From contig CAJNDS010000203.1 in NCBI GenBank assembly GCA_905221605.1, positions 127,501-190,000 of the forward strand: a DNA stretch of 62,500 bases, in the 5' to 3' direction. A program made the translations under genes and the position numbers. Source of the DNA: Symbiodinium natans. Its lineage: Eukaryota > Sar > Dinophyceae > Suessiales > Symbiodiniaceae. This document shows, one piece after another, positions 1-12,260 of this stretch (its first letter is position 1; each line of letters opens with the position of its first letter). The notes beneath the pieces were generated by a model. It was given only the letters and a program-made list of their open reading frames with translations, was not told where the DNA came from and did not search any database.

Positions 1-500
1 ATTACATAGCGGAAGCCGGCTCACATCCCACAGCTGTTTCCCCATGACTGTCCTAATCCCATATATGCCCCTCACTCGCCATATAACCCGTGTGTTGCCT
101 CTGTGTGTGTGTGTGTGTGTGCAATGAGCCTCATAGGGGTCACGCAGCAAGTATTCCAGGTCGCCCAGGTTGTGTGGCTGCAGTCGGCTGGAAGGCATCC
201 TGCCAAGATCTGCCAAGGACCACGTCGTTCCGTTGGTTTTCAGGAAACATGGGCAGTCCCGCTCAACTTCTTGGCAAATGGAGTCCCAGCCTTGACCTCA
301 GGCGCATTGCAAGCACTGTCACTTGCCGTGGACACAGTGCGGTCTTACTGGCTGCTGGCGTTTGTGCCATGGGTGTCAAAGTGATGAGTCCTGAGAAAGC
401 GCTTCTCAGTGCCGATGGTCTGGAAAGTGTCAAGACCAAGTCTACCCGTCTACCCTTGAGCTTAGTGCTTGCCGAGCTTAATGCTTGCCGGAAACGCAGT
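1..500. other. no recognised gene
   Basis: Open frames occur on both strands, but none has a recognisable motif, and the longer ones only stay open because they run into the neighbouring CA repeat. I see no exon I can support in this stretch. Confidence 0.5.
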
Positions 501-763
<263 letters not shown>

Positions 764-2130
764 GCCCCAAACAGGTGTGGCAACGTTATGGGGTTCCGAG
801 GTTTGTGGGCCAAGGGTATAAGGAAGGCCTGGTCGACGTCACAGGGTCGGGGCTTGGGCGCGTCCGTTCCATGGTTGGGGCCTTCGTCAGCCTAGATTTT
901 TGCACTTCGGGTCACCTCCGGCGTGTTGGCATTTTCCACCGTTGCAGCGGAAGTCTACATTGCATATCCGCAATCCTAACAGGCCCTGCGTCAAAAGGGT
1001 CGAGCAGTGCTGATGGCAAGTTTGGACCGCTGTGGTAAGTTGGGGTGCCGATGTCGACCTACAGAAGTGGACAGTTTGCTAGCCAGCGGCCTGCAATCCG
1101 AGCACTGGTCGACGAGTGTAACCAACAGAAGCATGTCGACACCACCCCCGTCCTGGACACTTCTGGCACAATGCACTCCCGAGGGTACAGGCCAGACCCA
1201 TGCCTGAGCCAGTGGTCCCAGCCTCATGCTCAAGACGCTCCCAAGACGCTCCCGAGATGCTCCCTAGTTGCTCAAAGTGCCCACTCGGTTCAACTTCAAC
1301 TCGTGCTAGGTTTCAGTCTCTAGCTGAAACCACTCCATCAGAGAGACAGAGTGTACCCAACAGTACAAAGACGAGCTGTAAGCTTTGCGCCGGTGCTTGG
1401 GAAGCGCGGCCACTCCTCTCAGCACACGAATTAACTACACTGAAGGCACCCCTACAATCAAGCCACCATTCAGGCTAAGGCCTCCTTTAAAAGGCTCCAC
1501 GTGGATTTGTGGATCATCCAGCCCAGGCCAGGAAAATAGTCTGTACCTGCCAAGATCTCGCAAGTAGGACATACTTGGCTTTTGCGGTGCAAAAGCCGCA
1601 TGTGGAAGGGAACAGGGCCCTGCGGCCCTGCGCACGAAACAGCTTGGACTCGTTGGAGACCAAGCCAGGAAACCCTGAGCACGCTCCCTCAATTTGCAAC
1701 CTCACGAAAACGGATGCAAACAAAATGCTTTGGAGGTGCCATTGTCATTCCACGCAGATACGCAGAAAAGCGTAGGATCCTCCTGGCGACATGCGCGGAT
1801 ATGCGCGGTAGCAGCTTAGCGCATAGCTGCACAAGTAACTCTCTGCGTCCTGCAATAACCAAGCCGTAGATCGGAATAGCCACAGAAAGTCAGGTGCAAC
1901 CTCCATTTCGGCTCCGGTCGGAGCAGTTCTCAAGAAGGAAGAATGCAATATGCACTGGCCAGCAAGTCATTCTCCAAGAAGACTGCGAATTCAAAGCGCT
2001 GACCTTCGCTTGACAAAGGAAGGAGAATGAATGTGCACTGCATGAGGGCATGGCGTTCGAAGCTCTCCGCCAACGCGAAGCGGAAGTGCTCGGAGATTTT
2101 CGAGACTGCGTTTTTCGATTGCCTTGGGGC
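764..2130. other. no recognised gene
   Basis: Several open frames of 60-95 codons overlap on both strands with no family signature. A short run of gacgctccc-like direct repeats lies near 1226-1265. Nothing here can be assigned a function. Confidence 0.4.
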
Positions 2131-2149
2131 TTTGCATGAATTAGCGGGT

Positions 2150-2840
2150 TATGATGGCTAGTTCAACTTGCCAACAGAATCGACTAAGAACGTGCATGTT
2201 CACTGCAACGGAGGTCTGCACAGCGGAGCGCGGCTCCCAACGAACTTGCTCTTGCGCCTCAGAAGACAGCACAAAGTTGACAAAGTCACTAAGGACCATC
2301 AAATGTTGTATGTTCGTTCGTGTCAGAAGCACGCCGAGGCTGCTTCACCAAAGCGCTTGGTGGTCGGTGGTTGGTCCATCACGACAATCACCCAATCGAC
2401 GTGCAGAATGAAACGTAGCAACCAGCATCTTGACCCTTAACAGCCTTAACAGCTCCCCCGAAGTTGTTCCAACGTGAAGGGCACCAAGTCACAAATTATG
2501 TGCAGTCTCGTGTAAAGCCCTTAAACCAGAAGGGGGGGGGGCGGGGGGGGCACTTCAAGAACATCAGCGAACCCATCCAAATTCTGCGACATGTGCTTGT
2601 CTACACCCGCTACATTACTCTCACCAAAAAAGGCAAATGTGCAAAACTGCAATGAATGCAAAGATGCAAACACGAAGAAACTGTTGCTGTCGGCACTCGC
2701 CGAACTGAGCCAGCTTCCAGACATCCACCTTCAAATTTGGCGCGGCCTTTTGCACCTCGGCACCAAGGCTCACGTACGCGTGTTGATCCACAAGCTCAAA
2801 GCAAAGATAAACAGGGATAAACACAAGTCTCGTAGCCTGT
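2150..2840 (-). CDS. possible exons of an unknown minus-strand gene
   Basis: Two minus-strand stretches have amino-acid composition like real protein: about 2820-2640 (containing ELVDQHAYVSLGAEVQK and DVWKLAQFGECRQQQ) and about 2320-2150 (containing VLSDFVNFVLSSEAQEQ). They lie in line with further minus-strand exon candidates up to 9.5 kb, so they could be the 3' part of one long split gene. No domain is recognised. A G-rich run at 2530-2550 lies between the two pieces and would be intronic. The plus-strand frames over the same bases look less protein-like but cannot be excluded. Confidence 0.3.
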
Positions 2841-3032
2841 AATGGAGCACCCCATAAACTCAGGATGAAGCAGCCGCTTCCATCTTGGTGTATGCGGTAT
2901 CGTCATCCAGGGACACGGCAATCCGAAAGCTCTGAATCTGCGGCGGAGGCCGTCTTCTAACTTCCACCTACTACACGCCAAGCATGCATCCGATTGCAGA
3001 TGCTAGTTCATCGTAGAATAGCAATAGCAGCA

Positions 3033-3063
<31 letters not shown>

Positions 3064-3104
3064 CGTCGTCGTCGTCGTCGTCGTCGTAGGAGGAGGAGGA
3101 GGAG
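3033..3104. repeat. compound trinucleotide repeat (TAG)n(TCG)n(AGG)n
   Basis: Three trinucleotide arrays follow one another: TAG from about 3033, TCG from about 3063 and AGG from about 3087. The switch of unit without a spacer suggests successive expansion of point-mutated repeats. Confidence 0.95.
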
Positions 3105-3324
3105 CAGTGGCAGCAGTGGGGCCAGCACGCGGTGTTTGGTTCCGGTTTCGGGGAGTCAGTAAAGGTGTTTGTTCCCGGAGGGGCAAGTATTTGGGGCCCA
3201 GTACATACTCGGCTCATGGCGGTAGAGAGCATGTGTTGGGCAGACTTGCCAGGAACAAGGTCGACAAGCAGAAACTCAAGCGATGCCAGTCTGCCACTTC
3301 ATCACATCACATCAGCACATCACA

Positions 3325-3800
3325 CCAACAACATTCAGCAACTGCGAGGTTCAAGTTTGCATCTGACAGCGACAAAAGGGATTTGGTGATCTGGCGCAGA
3401 GCTTCCGCCTCATCAAGCTGCGCAAGGGCAGCGAGACACCTTTCGAGGCAATCTGGCTTGTTGTGGGCGATGACCTTGCAAACGAAAAACGGCATATGCC
3501 GAACATCGCAGCGAGCATGCAGACGAGGCAGGGCAGCGCACGACGATCACCAAATCCCCAGGCCTGAAAGCAAAGGCTCGCTGGCTCTGCACGCGAGTTG
3601 AACCAGAGTTGACGGGCGCATGCTGCCTCAGTGGCTCTCGCGAACCCGGCGAGCGCAACGACGCCATCACCTGCGAAGTACTGACCTGCGCTGATCCCAG
3701 AAGTGAGAAGCCCCCTACTCCACATTGCACTTGGCACGTGATCTGCAGCCTCTCGAGGCTTCTGGGAAGAGCCACATGATTTGGTGTAGGACACCTGCAC
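3325..3800 (-). CDS. probable exon(s), unknown protein
   Basis: The minus strand from about 3495 to 3325 encodes a convincing helical segment with KVIAHNKPDCLERCLAALAQ and DEAEALRQITKSLLSL, ending near a cysteine-rich stretch. Just upstream (about 3600-3500), in a different frame, lies a second protein-like piece with FAFRPGDLVIVVRC. A frame change between them would need an intron. The helical segment resembles alpha-solenoid type repeats in general character only, and I do not recognise a family. Confidence 0.4.
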
Positions 3801-4359
3801 GAGGAATCAAAATTGCATCGGCCGAGGACTACCGATTACCATTGCATGACCACCAAAACCGACCAACATCAGCAGCACCAAATCTGAAAAAGGCGCGCAA
3901 GCGGCCACACGTCGTCTGGATGGTGCCAAACCCTTTTCACCACCCGTGCATCTCACGCCGGTGCCCTGGTCTTGCGATGCACTCCTGCCTGCTCGCATTT
4001 CCCCCGGAACCAAGCCCACCGATTCCACTGATGCCACGGCTACAGTACGCATCTCACCAATCATCACTTTATCTCTCTACCGTTTTCTGCAGTCGGCCAG
4101 AATCGCAGGCGATGAGAGTGATACAGGCTTGGTACAGCTGCGCCACCTCTGGAGGAGCACGCGGCGGTGTGTCGGCCAAGTAAGGAAAGCCCCCTGAAGC
4201 CAAGGACTCAACAAGTTCTTTCACGCATCTGCCCAGCGTCCAAGGCCCTGGCTGCGAGCTGAGCAGCCTCTAAGATAACAACTTCCGACTCACGGCTTCT
4301 CAAAAAATGAACAGCAGCTCCCTTCAAACTGGCTGCAGTTCATGAATTGGTGCTATTCA

Positions 4360-4560
4360 TTGTCATTTCAGGCATTGGCGCTGTGGTGAGGAACAAGTCA
4401 CTCCGGCACAGGCGTCCTCGAGCACATGCGCCATCTCCGCACTGCTGTGAGCAAGAAGCGGCTTGCGTTGTTGCACACAATGTTGCTGTTCTATGTACGA
4501 CTCTACAGTCTCAGGATTCGACACCAGCCGCGACACACCTCGAACATTCTGCTGACAGTG
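4360..4560 (-). CDS. probable exon, unknown protein
   Basis: Minus-strand reading gives a hydrophilic, helix-prone segment with NPETVESYIEQQHC followed by SSAEMAHVLEDACAG. Composition and the absence of stops for about 65 codons favour coding over noise, and it lies in line with the other minus-strand exons between 2.1 and 6.6 kb. Function not recognised. Confidence 0.35.
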
Positions 4561-5049
4561 CTGACAGCCACACGTAGACACGTAGCCACACAGCCACGCC
4601 GAACATCAACGAACATCAACGAACCTGTGAGGACTCGGCGACTCTTGGGCTTCTGGCAAACTCTTTTCCGCGGCACCTGCTCGGAGCCAGTGATCAAGAA
4701 AGGATATGGCGGCTATGGCAAGGGCCGGTGCCGCTCCCAGCCTGAGTGCAGCAGCCTCACGAGATGCACCATGTCTGAAGAAGGCAACATCTCGTGTACT
4801 TTCTGCCGGCTTCTTAGTTCGCGGCTCTCCTAAATATTTCCCATGATGCTTCTGCCAGGTGCAGCCCCTTCAAAATGTCAAGTGGTGGCACAACCCATCG
4901 ATTTGCGGCTAACATAAATGACTGGGCTGGCGCCTCTTCTCGAGGCCCTCCGAAGCCCTGCAAAAGCCCGAACCAATGTGGCAGCCGTATTTTTCATACG
5001 CAGAGCTGCGGGAGAACTCAGCAGATCGATGTGTGGGGGAGGGTAAGCA

Positions 5050-6200
5050 GGTAAGCAGCTGGGGCGACCACGCTGGCGATGTCGATGGCGCCTGGTCTGG
5101 CTGATCCTTTTCCCAAGTCGTCAGCCTGCCTCAACAGTTGGACCAGCATGTGGCCATTTCGACTTCGTGGTCCCTTTGCAAGGTTGGCCGACTCTGAGCT
5201 ACTCGGGTTCTGCGGACACCGACACTTCTTGGCTGAGGCTGTGGCGCAAAGCCTGCTGCTGCTCCTTCTCCATGGCGTCCAGCTGCCTGGCTATGTCTAC
5301 CTCAGATGAGTCAAAGAAGCTGTGGACACGTATTTTGCAGGGTCAGCAACCTTGCTTGCTCAGCAAAAAGCAGTTCGCGGAACGTCTGAATCGTCCAAAG
5401 CCTGCTGCTTCGGCCACATTGTCTGCCTCAAAACAGAACCATCCATCAGCGGGATCTCTCGATTCCGGGCTGAGCCTACCAGTACCCACAACCCCGAGAA
5501 AGACACAAAATTGCGGCACTTCTTCTTTAGCTGTGATTTCCATGGCTTGATTCGACTTTTGCCATGGTTGTGCAGGTTCTTGAATGCCTTGACTGTCCAC
5601 CACGCAGAACATGTCTCAACTTGGGGGCCCTCGCCCCGCCCGCCGCTTGGCGAGTCATTATCCCCCATATGCTTTGAACTTTGGGTGAGGTCCCAAACAG
5701 GGTTCCGAGGGACCCTTACTACAGAACCTCTAGACTTCTTGGAGCCCGAATGAGGTCCCGGTGCAGGGCCCTTTCTTCATGTCCCCGAGCGATGCGACTC
5801 TTGTGATAAGAGCTCAGCTTCCAGCACAGACTGTGCAAAGTGAGCCTCCCATGAGTCCAACTTCAACTCAACCGTAGGCCAAACAAAGGTTGAGTAAAAT
5901 TGACTAAAACTGTCAAAGCAGTGGGCCTCTGCATCTCCTCGTCCTTATTGGGGCAGTGATGGTTTTGTGTGTTGCCAGCTGTTCTCCTGCATCTCAGGAT
6001 CCTGCGCCGCAGGTTAGATATGAGCCGCTGTCCTGCGGTGATGCAACCAGGCTCTTTCCCAGCAGCCAGCTGCCCTCCCAAGATGCAGCCTCCTTCGGAC
6101 TCTACCTTCTGCAAGCGCCACCTTGCTGACAACGCCAGGCTGCCGGCAACAGTAGTTGCTATTGCACTTGCTGACACTTTGAGATGAAATCCTGGGATTT
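5050..6200 (-). CDS. multi-exon unknown gene, minus strand
   Basis: Four protein-like pieces are visible on the minus strand. About 6195-5960 contains VAGSLALSARWRLQKVESEGG. About 5550-5350 contains EEVPQFCVFLGVVGTGRLS and GWFCFEADNVAEAAGFGRF. About 5335-5190 contains HSFFDSSEVDIARQLDAMEK and QQALRHSLSQEVSVSAEPE, followed by an in-frame stop unless spliced. About 5160-5060 contains MLVQLLRQADDLGKGS. They follow one another in the right order for one gene with short introns. The glutamate/glutamine-rich third piece looks like a short coiled coil. No catalytic motif or known domain is apparent. Confidence 0.4.
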
Positions 6201-6673
6201 GCACAGCATGGCCGGACAGCCGAGCAGAGTTGACAGGCTCAAAGTGATCATGACCTCACCCCCGACGAGCCGAAGAGTCAGTCGCATCCAGTGCCAAAAT
6301 AGCTCACAAAGGAGACTGGCCCGGCACTCACACTCGTTTTGCGCAGGCGCAATCTGCATCGGCAGCTGAATCGCACTATGCACACAAGAGCTGAGCAGGC
6401 AGCTTCTAAGTCTTTGCTCAGCTGCGTGAGTCGTTGAAACACAGCTCACGTTTCATTTGCGGAGGTCGCGGCTGGCATCAGCACAGCAGCGGCCGAATGA
6501 CGAAAGCTGCCAGAAAGAAGCCGCTTGAAAAAGCTCGCAAGATATGCAAGATTCGAAACAGAATCAGCACTGCAAAAGAGAGGCACATGGTTTGGCAATG
6601 ACAATTCAATACATATCAAGACATCTTTCCGACAGGTCTCCAGCGGGCCGAGGGCTACAAGATGCAAGCAGCA

Positions 6674-8300
6674 TTAAGCTGTCCACTCTTCCATTGGACG
6701 TCCCTCTGTTATGGCCTTCCTGATGGCTGCTTGGATGTTCGCTTGAACTTCTCTGCGAACTCTTTCAGCCCCAGCCTGCAAGGCCTCCGCCGCTGCACGG
6801 CCAGACAACCCTTCGGCCTCCGGGCAACCTTCTCCTCTCTCAGGTCGCTCCATGCCCTTTGGCTGGGGGATGAAGGGCTGTGGCTCACGTGGAGCCGGCC
6901 TTCTGTCGTCGTCTCTGCGATTCTCACGGTCACGTCGCTCGTCACGTCGCTCGTCGCGGCGATCGTCGCGCCGGTCGTCGCGGCGGTCCTCGCGGCGGTC
7001 GTCACGGTCTCGGCGGTCACGATCTCGCTGCTGCCGATCGCCTCTTCCTTCGCCACGGTCATCACGACGTTCCCGATCGAAGCCTCGATCACGAGAACGA
7101 TCTCCGCGACGCGCATCGTGAGCTCTGTCACGATCTCGCTGATCACGCTGATCACGCTGATCACGCTGATCACGCTGATCACGGCCCCGATCACGAGACT
7201 CGGGCTTGTCACCCCGCTGCACACGGTCCAAGTAGCTGCCCGGTGCCGGCCGGCCTGGAGGACCGAGTGGATCACCGCTAGCAAGCTTTTTGATCAGCAG
7301 CATGGCCGTTGCTGACGGCTTCCCGGAGCACTCAAAGTGCTTCTCCAGGTCATAATAGTATTCGGCCTTCTTTTCCTCTGAGCATCTTGCAAGGATGTCG
7401 GCAATATTCGTTTGCGCGATGTCGTCTAACCTGAACTTCTCTGCCAAATGCTTCATCCGCTTATCGCGATTCACAGCAACAAATATGCCATCCTCGATTT
7501 CTTTCATCTTGACGACAAGCATTCCGCACCTCGAGCGACAGCTTCGATCATGACTAGAAGCTGAAACCACAGGTTGCCCCACCGGCCCTTCGCCCCCGAC
7601 GATTGTCATGCGCAAGGCTATGCACATGGCCCCACCCGAGGGAAAGCAAGAGGCCTCTTTCTCTCCCCGGGCCAGGGTCCCAATCAGTGTCGTATCATCC
7701 GGGCAGGGCAAGAAGGGAGTGTGCATGAGCGTGCACGATAATGCATGAGCGCACGCATGCCTCCTTGCCCACCTCCCTCCCACCTCCACCTCCCAGGCCT
7801 TCAACTCTGAACTAAACCACCAAGCACTTCTGCCAGGCAATGTTCCACGACTGCTGGTCGTGGTCGATGGCAGCTAATTGGGGCAGGCCACGGAGATCGC
7901 GCTTTCTCCATGATTTGCCGAAGCTTCTTGAGATCTTCGTCCCAAGTGTCCAGCCTTACCATCTGCATGTTTGTTCTCCATGCATCGGCACCCACCGCCT
8001 TTTGAACACATCTAGCTACCCTTGAAACATCTGAGACGACCAGAGTTCCGATTCTTCATCAGCTCGTTGAGCTTCTCCACATGGCGTTGCTCAATGTAAA
8101 AACCTAGGCGGCCAGCGCAAGCAATGGGGCACCTTGTTCCTGAGAAACGTAGGCGTTACAAAGGTGCAGCAATGCTGGCTCAGGCACCTTCGCAAAGGTC
8201 TGTGATGTCGGGATGGATCCGGCCGTGCTCTGACACATAGATCTTCTTGGGATCATAGCCATCTTTGTCCGTCTGGTGGCCTTTCTGCATGTGACTGGCC
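6674..8300 (-). CDS. Arg/Asp-rich tail protein, probably RNA-associated
   Basis: The minus strand reads through several exons: about 8270-8190 (GYDPKKIYVSEHGRIHPDIT), about 8100-8030 (FYIEQRHVEKLNELMKNRN), about 7990-7895 (MVRLDTWDEDLKKLRQIME) and a long terminal exon from about 7520 to the stop at 6674. The terminal exon begins with a folded-looking part (GIFVAVNRDKRMKHLAEKF, then DIAQTNIADILARCSEEKKA). It continues with a low-complexity tail of RDQ, RDRD, DRR and RRDDRR units at about 7180-6900 and ends with an alanine-rich helix and the C-terminus MEEWTA. RD/RE/RS-type tails are common in splicing and other RNA-processing proteins, so an RNA-related role is inferred from composition only. 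The tail is encoded by short direct DNA repeats, for example a nonamer array at 7135-7180. I recognise no RRM or helicase motif in the visible part. The N-terminus probably lies among the exons at 8.85-9.5 kb. Confidence 0.55.
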
Positions 8301-8399
8301 TGGCTGCAGGTGGTTCCAAACGATGCCAAAGGAAGATCAATGAAGCATCGCAAGCATCACCCCAGGCCTGCGCAGGTGGTGCTCCATGTGCTCCATGTG

Positions 8400-8760
8400 C
8401 TCCACTGCTTGACGTGGCAAATGCAGCTGGCAGAGTTCCTGCGCCCATCTTGGGCATGGGGACCGGCATGCCTGCGGCACTTCGCAACAACACCTCTGCA
8501 ACTTCTCGTGTCGGTGGGAGTGTCGATGCCGTGATGCCGTGCCTCCCATCATATTCAGCGCAGGCTTGCCCATCGCCGTCATGGACATGAGGTTTTGAAG
8601 CTGCGCAAAGGCACTCCTTAGCTGACGGCCCTGTGCACAACTGCACGAGCATGAGCGGTCTGCGAGTGAGCGACTGAATGTCATCCATACCACCCATCGC
8701 ACATCCTCCCACACCTTCGCCGCCTTCAATGCCGGCCTTCTTTCTGCCCATTATTTCTTG
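8400..8760 (-). CDS. possible exon(s) upstream of the RD-rich protein
   Basis: Minus-strand frames carry two alternative protein-like readings: one with SAKECLCAASKPHVHDGDG and one with LRSAFAQLQNLMSMTAMGKP. They overlap in different frames, so at most one is translated at any base, or splicing joins parts of both. Position and strand make them candidates for internal exons of the gene ending at 6674. Confidence 0.3.
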
Positions 8761-8949
8761 GAAAGCCTGTCGCATGAACCAAATCAGTTGCATGCAGTTG
8801 CACTGCTTTGGACTCTTGGGTTCGCCAGGCTTCGAACCCCGCCTGCGGCTCTAGCCGGATGTTGTCAACTGTTGCAGCTTCAACAGGTGATGCCGGCCAT
8901 TGCGCGCAAAGCTAAAGCTGCAACTAGACCCTACAACATTTAGCTTCTT

Positions 8950-9460
8950 AATGCCAGCTGGGATGGGACCATGAGGGGGTCGGAGAAAAGCAGTAACCAC
9001 CACATATGCATGGAAAGGTACCACGTCGTAGATCACAACACATGACTCAACAGATGCTTTAAGAAAATCACACATGGCATTGGATGTCCGAATGGCCTCG
9101 CGCCAAGCTCTCAATACCAGTGCATGCAAAGCAAACTCCAAGTTCTCATGGTTTCAAGTATCCGGCACACTGCGTGAAGCTGCATGGGGAAGATGATTCT
9201 ACCGCATGGTCTGCATCGTCCTGAACAAAAATCTCTCCAGATGTCTTGCCAGGCAGCACTACAAATATGAAAATCCAGTGAGGCTGTGCCCCACCTGCTG
9301 ACGCTTTGGATTTCGGCGCCTTGCAATGTTTAGAGCAAAGTCCAAGCAAGACAACCCGCTGAGGCACCGGAACCCAAATTCTTTCGTTGGTAGGGTCCTA
9401 GCCCTGTGGGCAAGCGTCCTCTCATTCCACCAATGAAGCCGGACCTCATCATTCACAAGA
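8950..9460 (-). CDS. probable exons of the same or an adjacent minus-strand gene
   Basis: Three consecutive minus-strand segments look coding: about 9456-9365 (NDEVRLHWWNERTLAHRART), about 9295-9155 (PHWIFIFVVLPGKTSGEIF, then VQDDADHAVESS) and about 9130-9000 (AWREAIRTSNAMCDFLKASV, then CVVIYDVVPFHAYVVV). They are in order for the 5' part of the gene that ends at 6674, but no splice sites were fixed and no family is recognised. The hydrophobic strand WIFIFVVLP could be a buried beta strand. Confidence 0.4.
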
Positions 9461-9499
9461 CTCCAGCCCGAAGCTGCTCTCTCCTTTACTTGCGCTATT

Positions 9500-10050
9500 T
9501 CACCAACTTCCTATACCTTGCTGGCACAAGCTCGCAGATCTGATGCTGCCACTTCAGCTCTGAGGCGCGCACCGGCCTTGACCAGGGTTCGGCGTCGCAA
9601 ACCATTGGACGGCCCTGTTAGTGTGGCGACCGTTCGCCACTCTATGGACTCCTACATAGACCCTTGCGACCTGTGCGGAACAGACATGTGCCGATTGAAG
9701 AAAAGGGGTCTACGATACTGGGGGTACCATATTGGGGTCTGTATTGGAAGGGAATCAAACTACTTGGGGAGTCTTTATTTGGGTCCCCTATTTTCGTAAA
9801 CCCCCATAGAAAGAATCGAGACAGTTGCTAAATGAGCGGCTGCACTCCTTGCAAGAAAATCAAAGTCGAAACACGAATCAACACAGGATGACATGTTCTA
9901 CAAAACTGGCTATGCCAAGCTTTCTGGCCAGGGAGAGCAAGCAGGCACGAGCAATCTTCTTGTCCAAGTTGAGCTTGTTCGGGTTTCGTTTGGCTGCGAC
10001 AGAGCACGCAATAAGCTTTTTTCCCGCCTGCAGCAGGTTCGTGCCTCCAG
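9500..10050. other. intergenic stretch, nothing recognised
   Basis: Between the 3' end of DPH2 and the next minus-strand gene. Open frames exist on both strands without motif support. A T- and G-rich segment with tandem-like ggggtctac/ggggtctgt words lies at about 9705-9790. Confidence 0.4.
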
Positions 10051-10054
10051 GGCC

Positions 10055-11554
10055 TCAAGCGGCGGAGGACTCTTCTTGGCTGTATTTCCAAGGTACACCG
10101 TGCAGACCCGGAGTTATGCTTGCTGGAGGCCTTGGAACCTTCGGAGCCATCGGCAGAGGTGCCGAATGGTGACTCGCACTTGTGCTTGCAAAGGCCTTGA
10201 TGCGGGACCCTCCCAGGGATTGTACCACCACCTCCTCAGCAGGAAGAACAGACAGGAGGTGCGACATGGGCGCAGATCGCAGGAGCTCTTCCAGGTCTGT
10301 GATGTATGCGCCGGTCCAGCGCCGTGCACCTAAAGCGACCTCCAACTCGAACGGCGTGCAGATGGGAACCATTAAGTCTTTAACATCCCATGTGAACTGC
10401 TCCGGACCGGATAGAAGCACGTAGCACTCTACTTCAGGGAAGTTCCCCAATTTCTCCTGCGTCGGCTGTCCCACCACAAACCTGTAGTGCTTTCGTCCAC
10501 CCTTCGTGAGTAAAATTTCCAGGCGCTGTGCCAAAGCACGCCCCAGAGTTGTTGGGCCACCTGCAGCAACTAAAAGTATGCCGATAGTTGCAGCGCTTTT
10601 CGCTGCTTCAACGTAGCGGTATCTCTTCTGCAACAAGGCATCACTAAAGATCCGTTCTAGCCGCCCAGATCCTTCGCGAATCGTGGAGTCTCCGCCCTGG
10701 CTGCAAAAACGCCAGATCGGACAAACTGCTCCGAAACGTAGAAGTGCACACCTTTCAAGGGTAGACGACGGCGGACCTACGTACAGGATCGCTGATGCTT
10801 CTGGCAAGCTGTGTTCCCAGAAGGGATCAAGGCCGTCATTTGTGAAGGCCGACACCAGTCGCCCGCACACTTTGAGCTGAGTCGGTCGGGCGGCCGCTGC
10901 AAGCGTCAATGTGCCGAGGCCGGCCCACCACTGAGAAAAGTCCAGTGTGCCCCATCGCCAATCGTGCCAACGGGGCAAGATGTCGCCAGCTGCCTCTTCA
11001 TGAGGCTGAGCCACCAGAATCTGCCCCAGGCCTTGACCCGCCAAAGCTTTGGCAAGAGGGTCTGCGAAGTGCTGGTAGGGCAAGTCACAGATCAGGAGCA
11101 AGTGGAAGGTGGCCTTGTGGAGGCCCTAACATAGACTTAGTCACTGACCGGGAAGATACGGCCCTCAGAACCCAGCATAGAAGCCACCCCCAGGATACCA
11201 TCACCCACAAGCCAAGACATTGCAAGCAAGGGCAGCAAAGGCCAGGCATGATTTCAAGTTTGCATTTGGATGGATTTGGTCTTTTGCTTTGTCCCTGTCC
11301 CCTTGCATTTCTTGATGTGTCTATGTGTAAAACCCCTTAAGGCAAGCATGGACGCCGGTTGCGAATCAGGGGGTCAAGACACTGTCGTGCCGTATATGCC
11401 CTCGCTCGCCATCTTTCTTGTAGTCTTGCATTCGATTATAGCGCACGCGCCCACACCTGCACCCGTCCGCCCACGTGCCTGCACGTGCACACACACATGC
11501 CATATGGGGGACTTGCAGACCATCTGACCAGGGGATCGGTGCCAGCATGCGCAT

Positions 11555-11621
<67 letters not shown>

Positions 11622-12216
11622 GCCATTCGTCACGATGCCATGTGGTAACGTGGCTTTCGGCGCATCTGTTAACCAGCGCGTCCATGTAAGCAAGTCGGGT
11701 TGCGTGCACTGGGCGTTCACAGGCTCTTAGCAACGCTTTCGCCTTGCTTCCGGGGAGCATAACAGTCCTATGGGAATCAAGCGGTTCCTCTTCAAAAAAT
11801 CGCGTCGTCCACCCTCAAAAAACTGCTTAGGCCCACCAGGCTGCGCCGCGGCCATGGCTCCCCGCAACCGAGCGGATGGTGCTTGCAATGGTGGCAATGT
11901 CAGCAAAGGAGTCTGCCTCCTCCTGCTCCCCAAACACAAAGAGCACGGGCAAGTCACCCCCTCGCTGTTGCTCGGCATGCCCGAAGCGTACAATGCAGTC
12001 TGCGCCGTAATGAAGAGCACCCACTTCGTCAACGCCACCTCCCCCGAAGGAGGAGTCACCCAGAATGAAAACTCGCTTTTGCGGAAGTGCCTGCTGCACC
12101 GTGCTGGTCCAGTGTGGGGCTTCCGCCAGCATCGCATCCGGAAACTGCAGCGCAATTCGTTCGAAACCATGTTCCGTGACCCAGTCCACGATTCGCTTCG
12201 CTTGAAGGTCGGCCAT
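10055..12216 (-). CDS. DPH2: DPH2-like diphthamide biosynthesis protein
   Basis: DPH2 partners DPH1 in the cytosolic complex that transfers the 3-amino-3-carboxypropyl group from S-adenosylmethionine to a histidine of elongation factor 2, the first step of diphthamide synthesis. The start is taken at the ATG at 12216. The first exon (12216 to about 11840) gives a DPH1/DPH2-type N-terminus with RIALQFPDAMLAEAP, VFILGDSSFGGGGVDEV and HYGADCIVRFGHAE, then LPVLFVFGE. After an intron of about 700 bp, which holds a CAG repeat, an acceptor at about 11125 opens the last exon (LLLICDLPYQHFADPLAKAL). That exon contains the family signatures GGRKHYRFVVGQPTQEKLGN, FPEVECYVLLSGPEQ, PICTPFELEVALGARRW and YITDLEELL, and the stop is at 10055. 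The N-terminal loop where family members usually carry iron-sulfur cysteines reads GGGG here, and the later GH-C position is GHAE. A third DPH2-type cysteine cannot be assigned with certainty (candidates in FGAVCPIWRFC). The gene could still act as a scaffold subunit. Confidence 0.88.
11555..11621. repeat. CAG/CTG trinucleotide repeat inside the DPH2 intron
   Basis: About 22 uninterrupted AGC units. It sits between the two DPH2 exons, so on the transcript it reads as a CUG repeat within the intron. It explains the poly-Ala, poly-Cys and poly-Leu frames seen here. Confidence 0.95.
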
Positions 12217-12260
12217 CTTGCATGAAGCAGCGCTGGGATGGCATCCACATTGGCGACACA

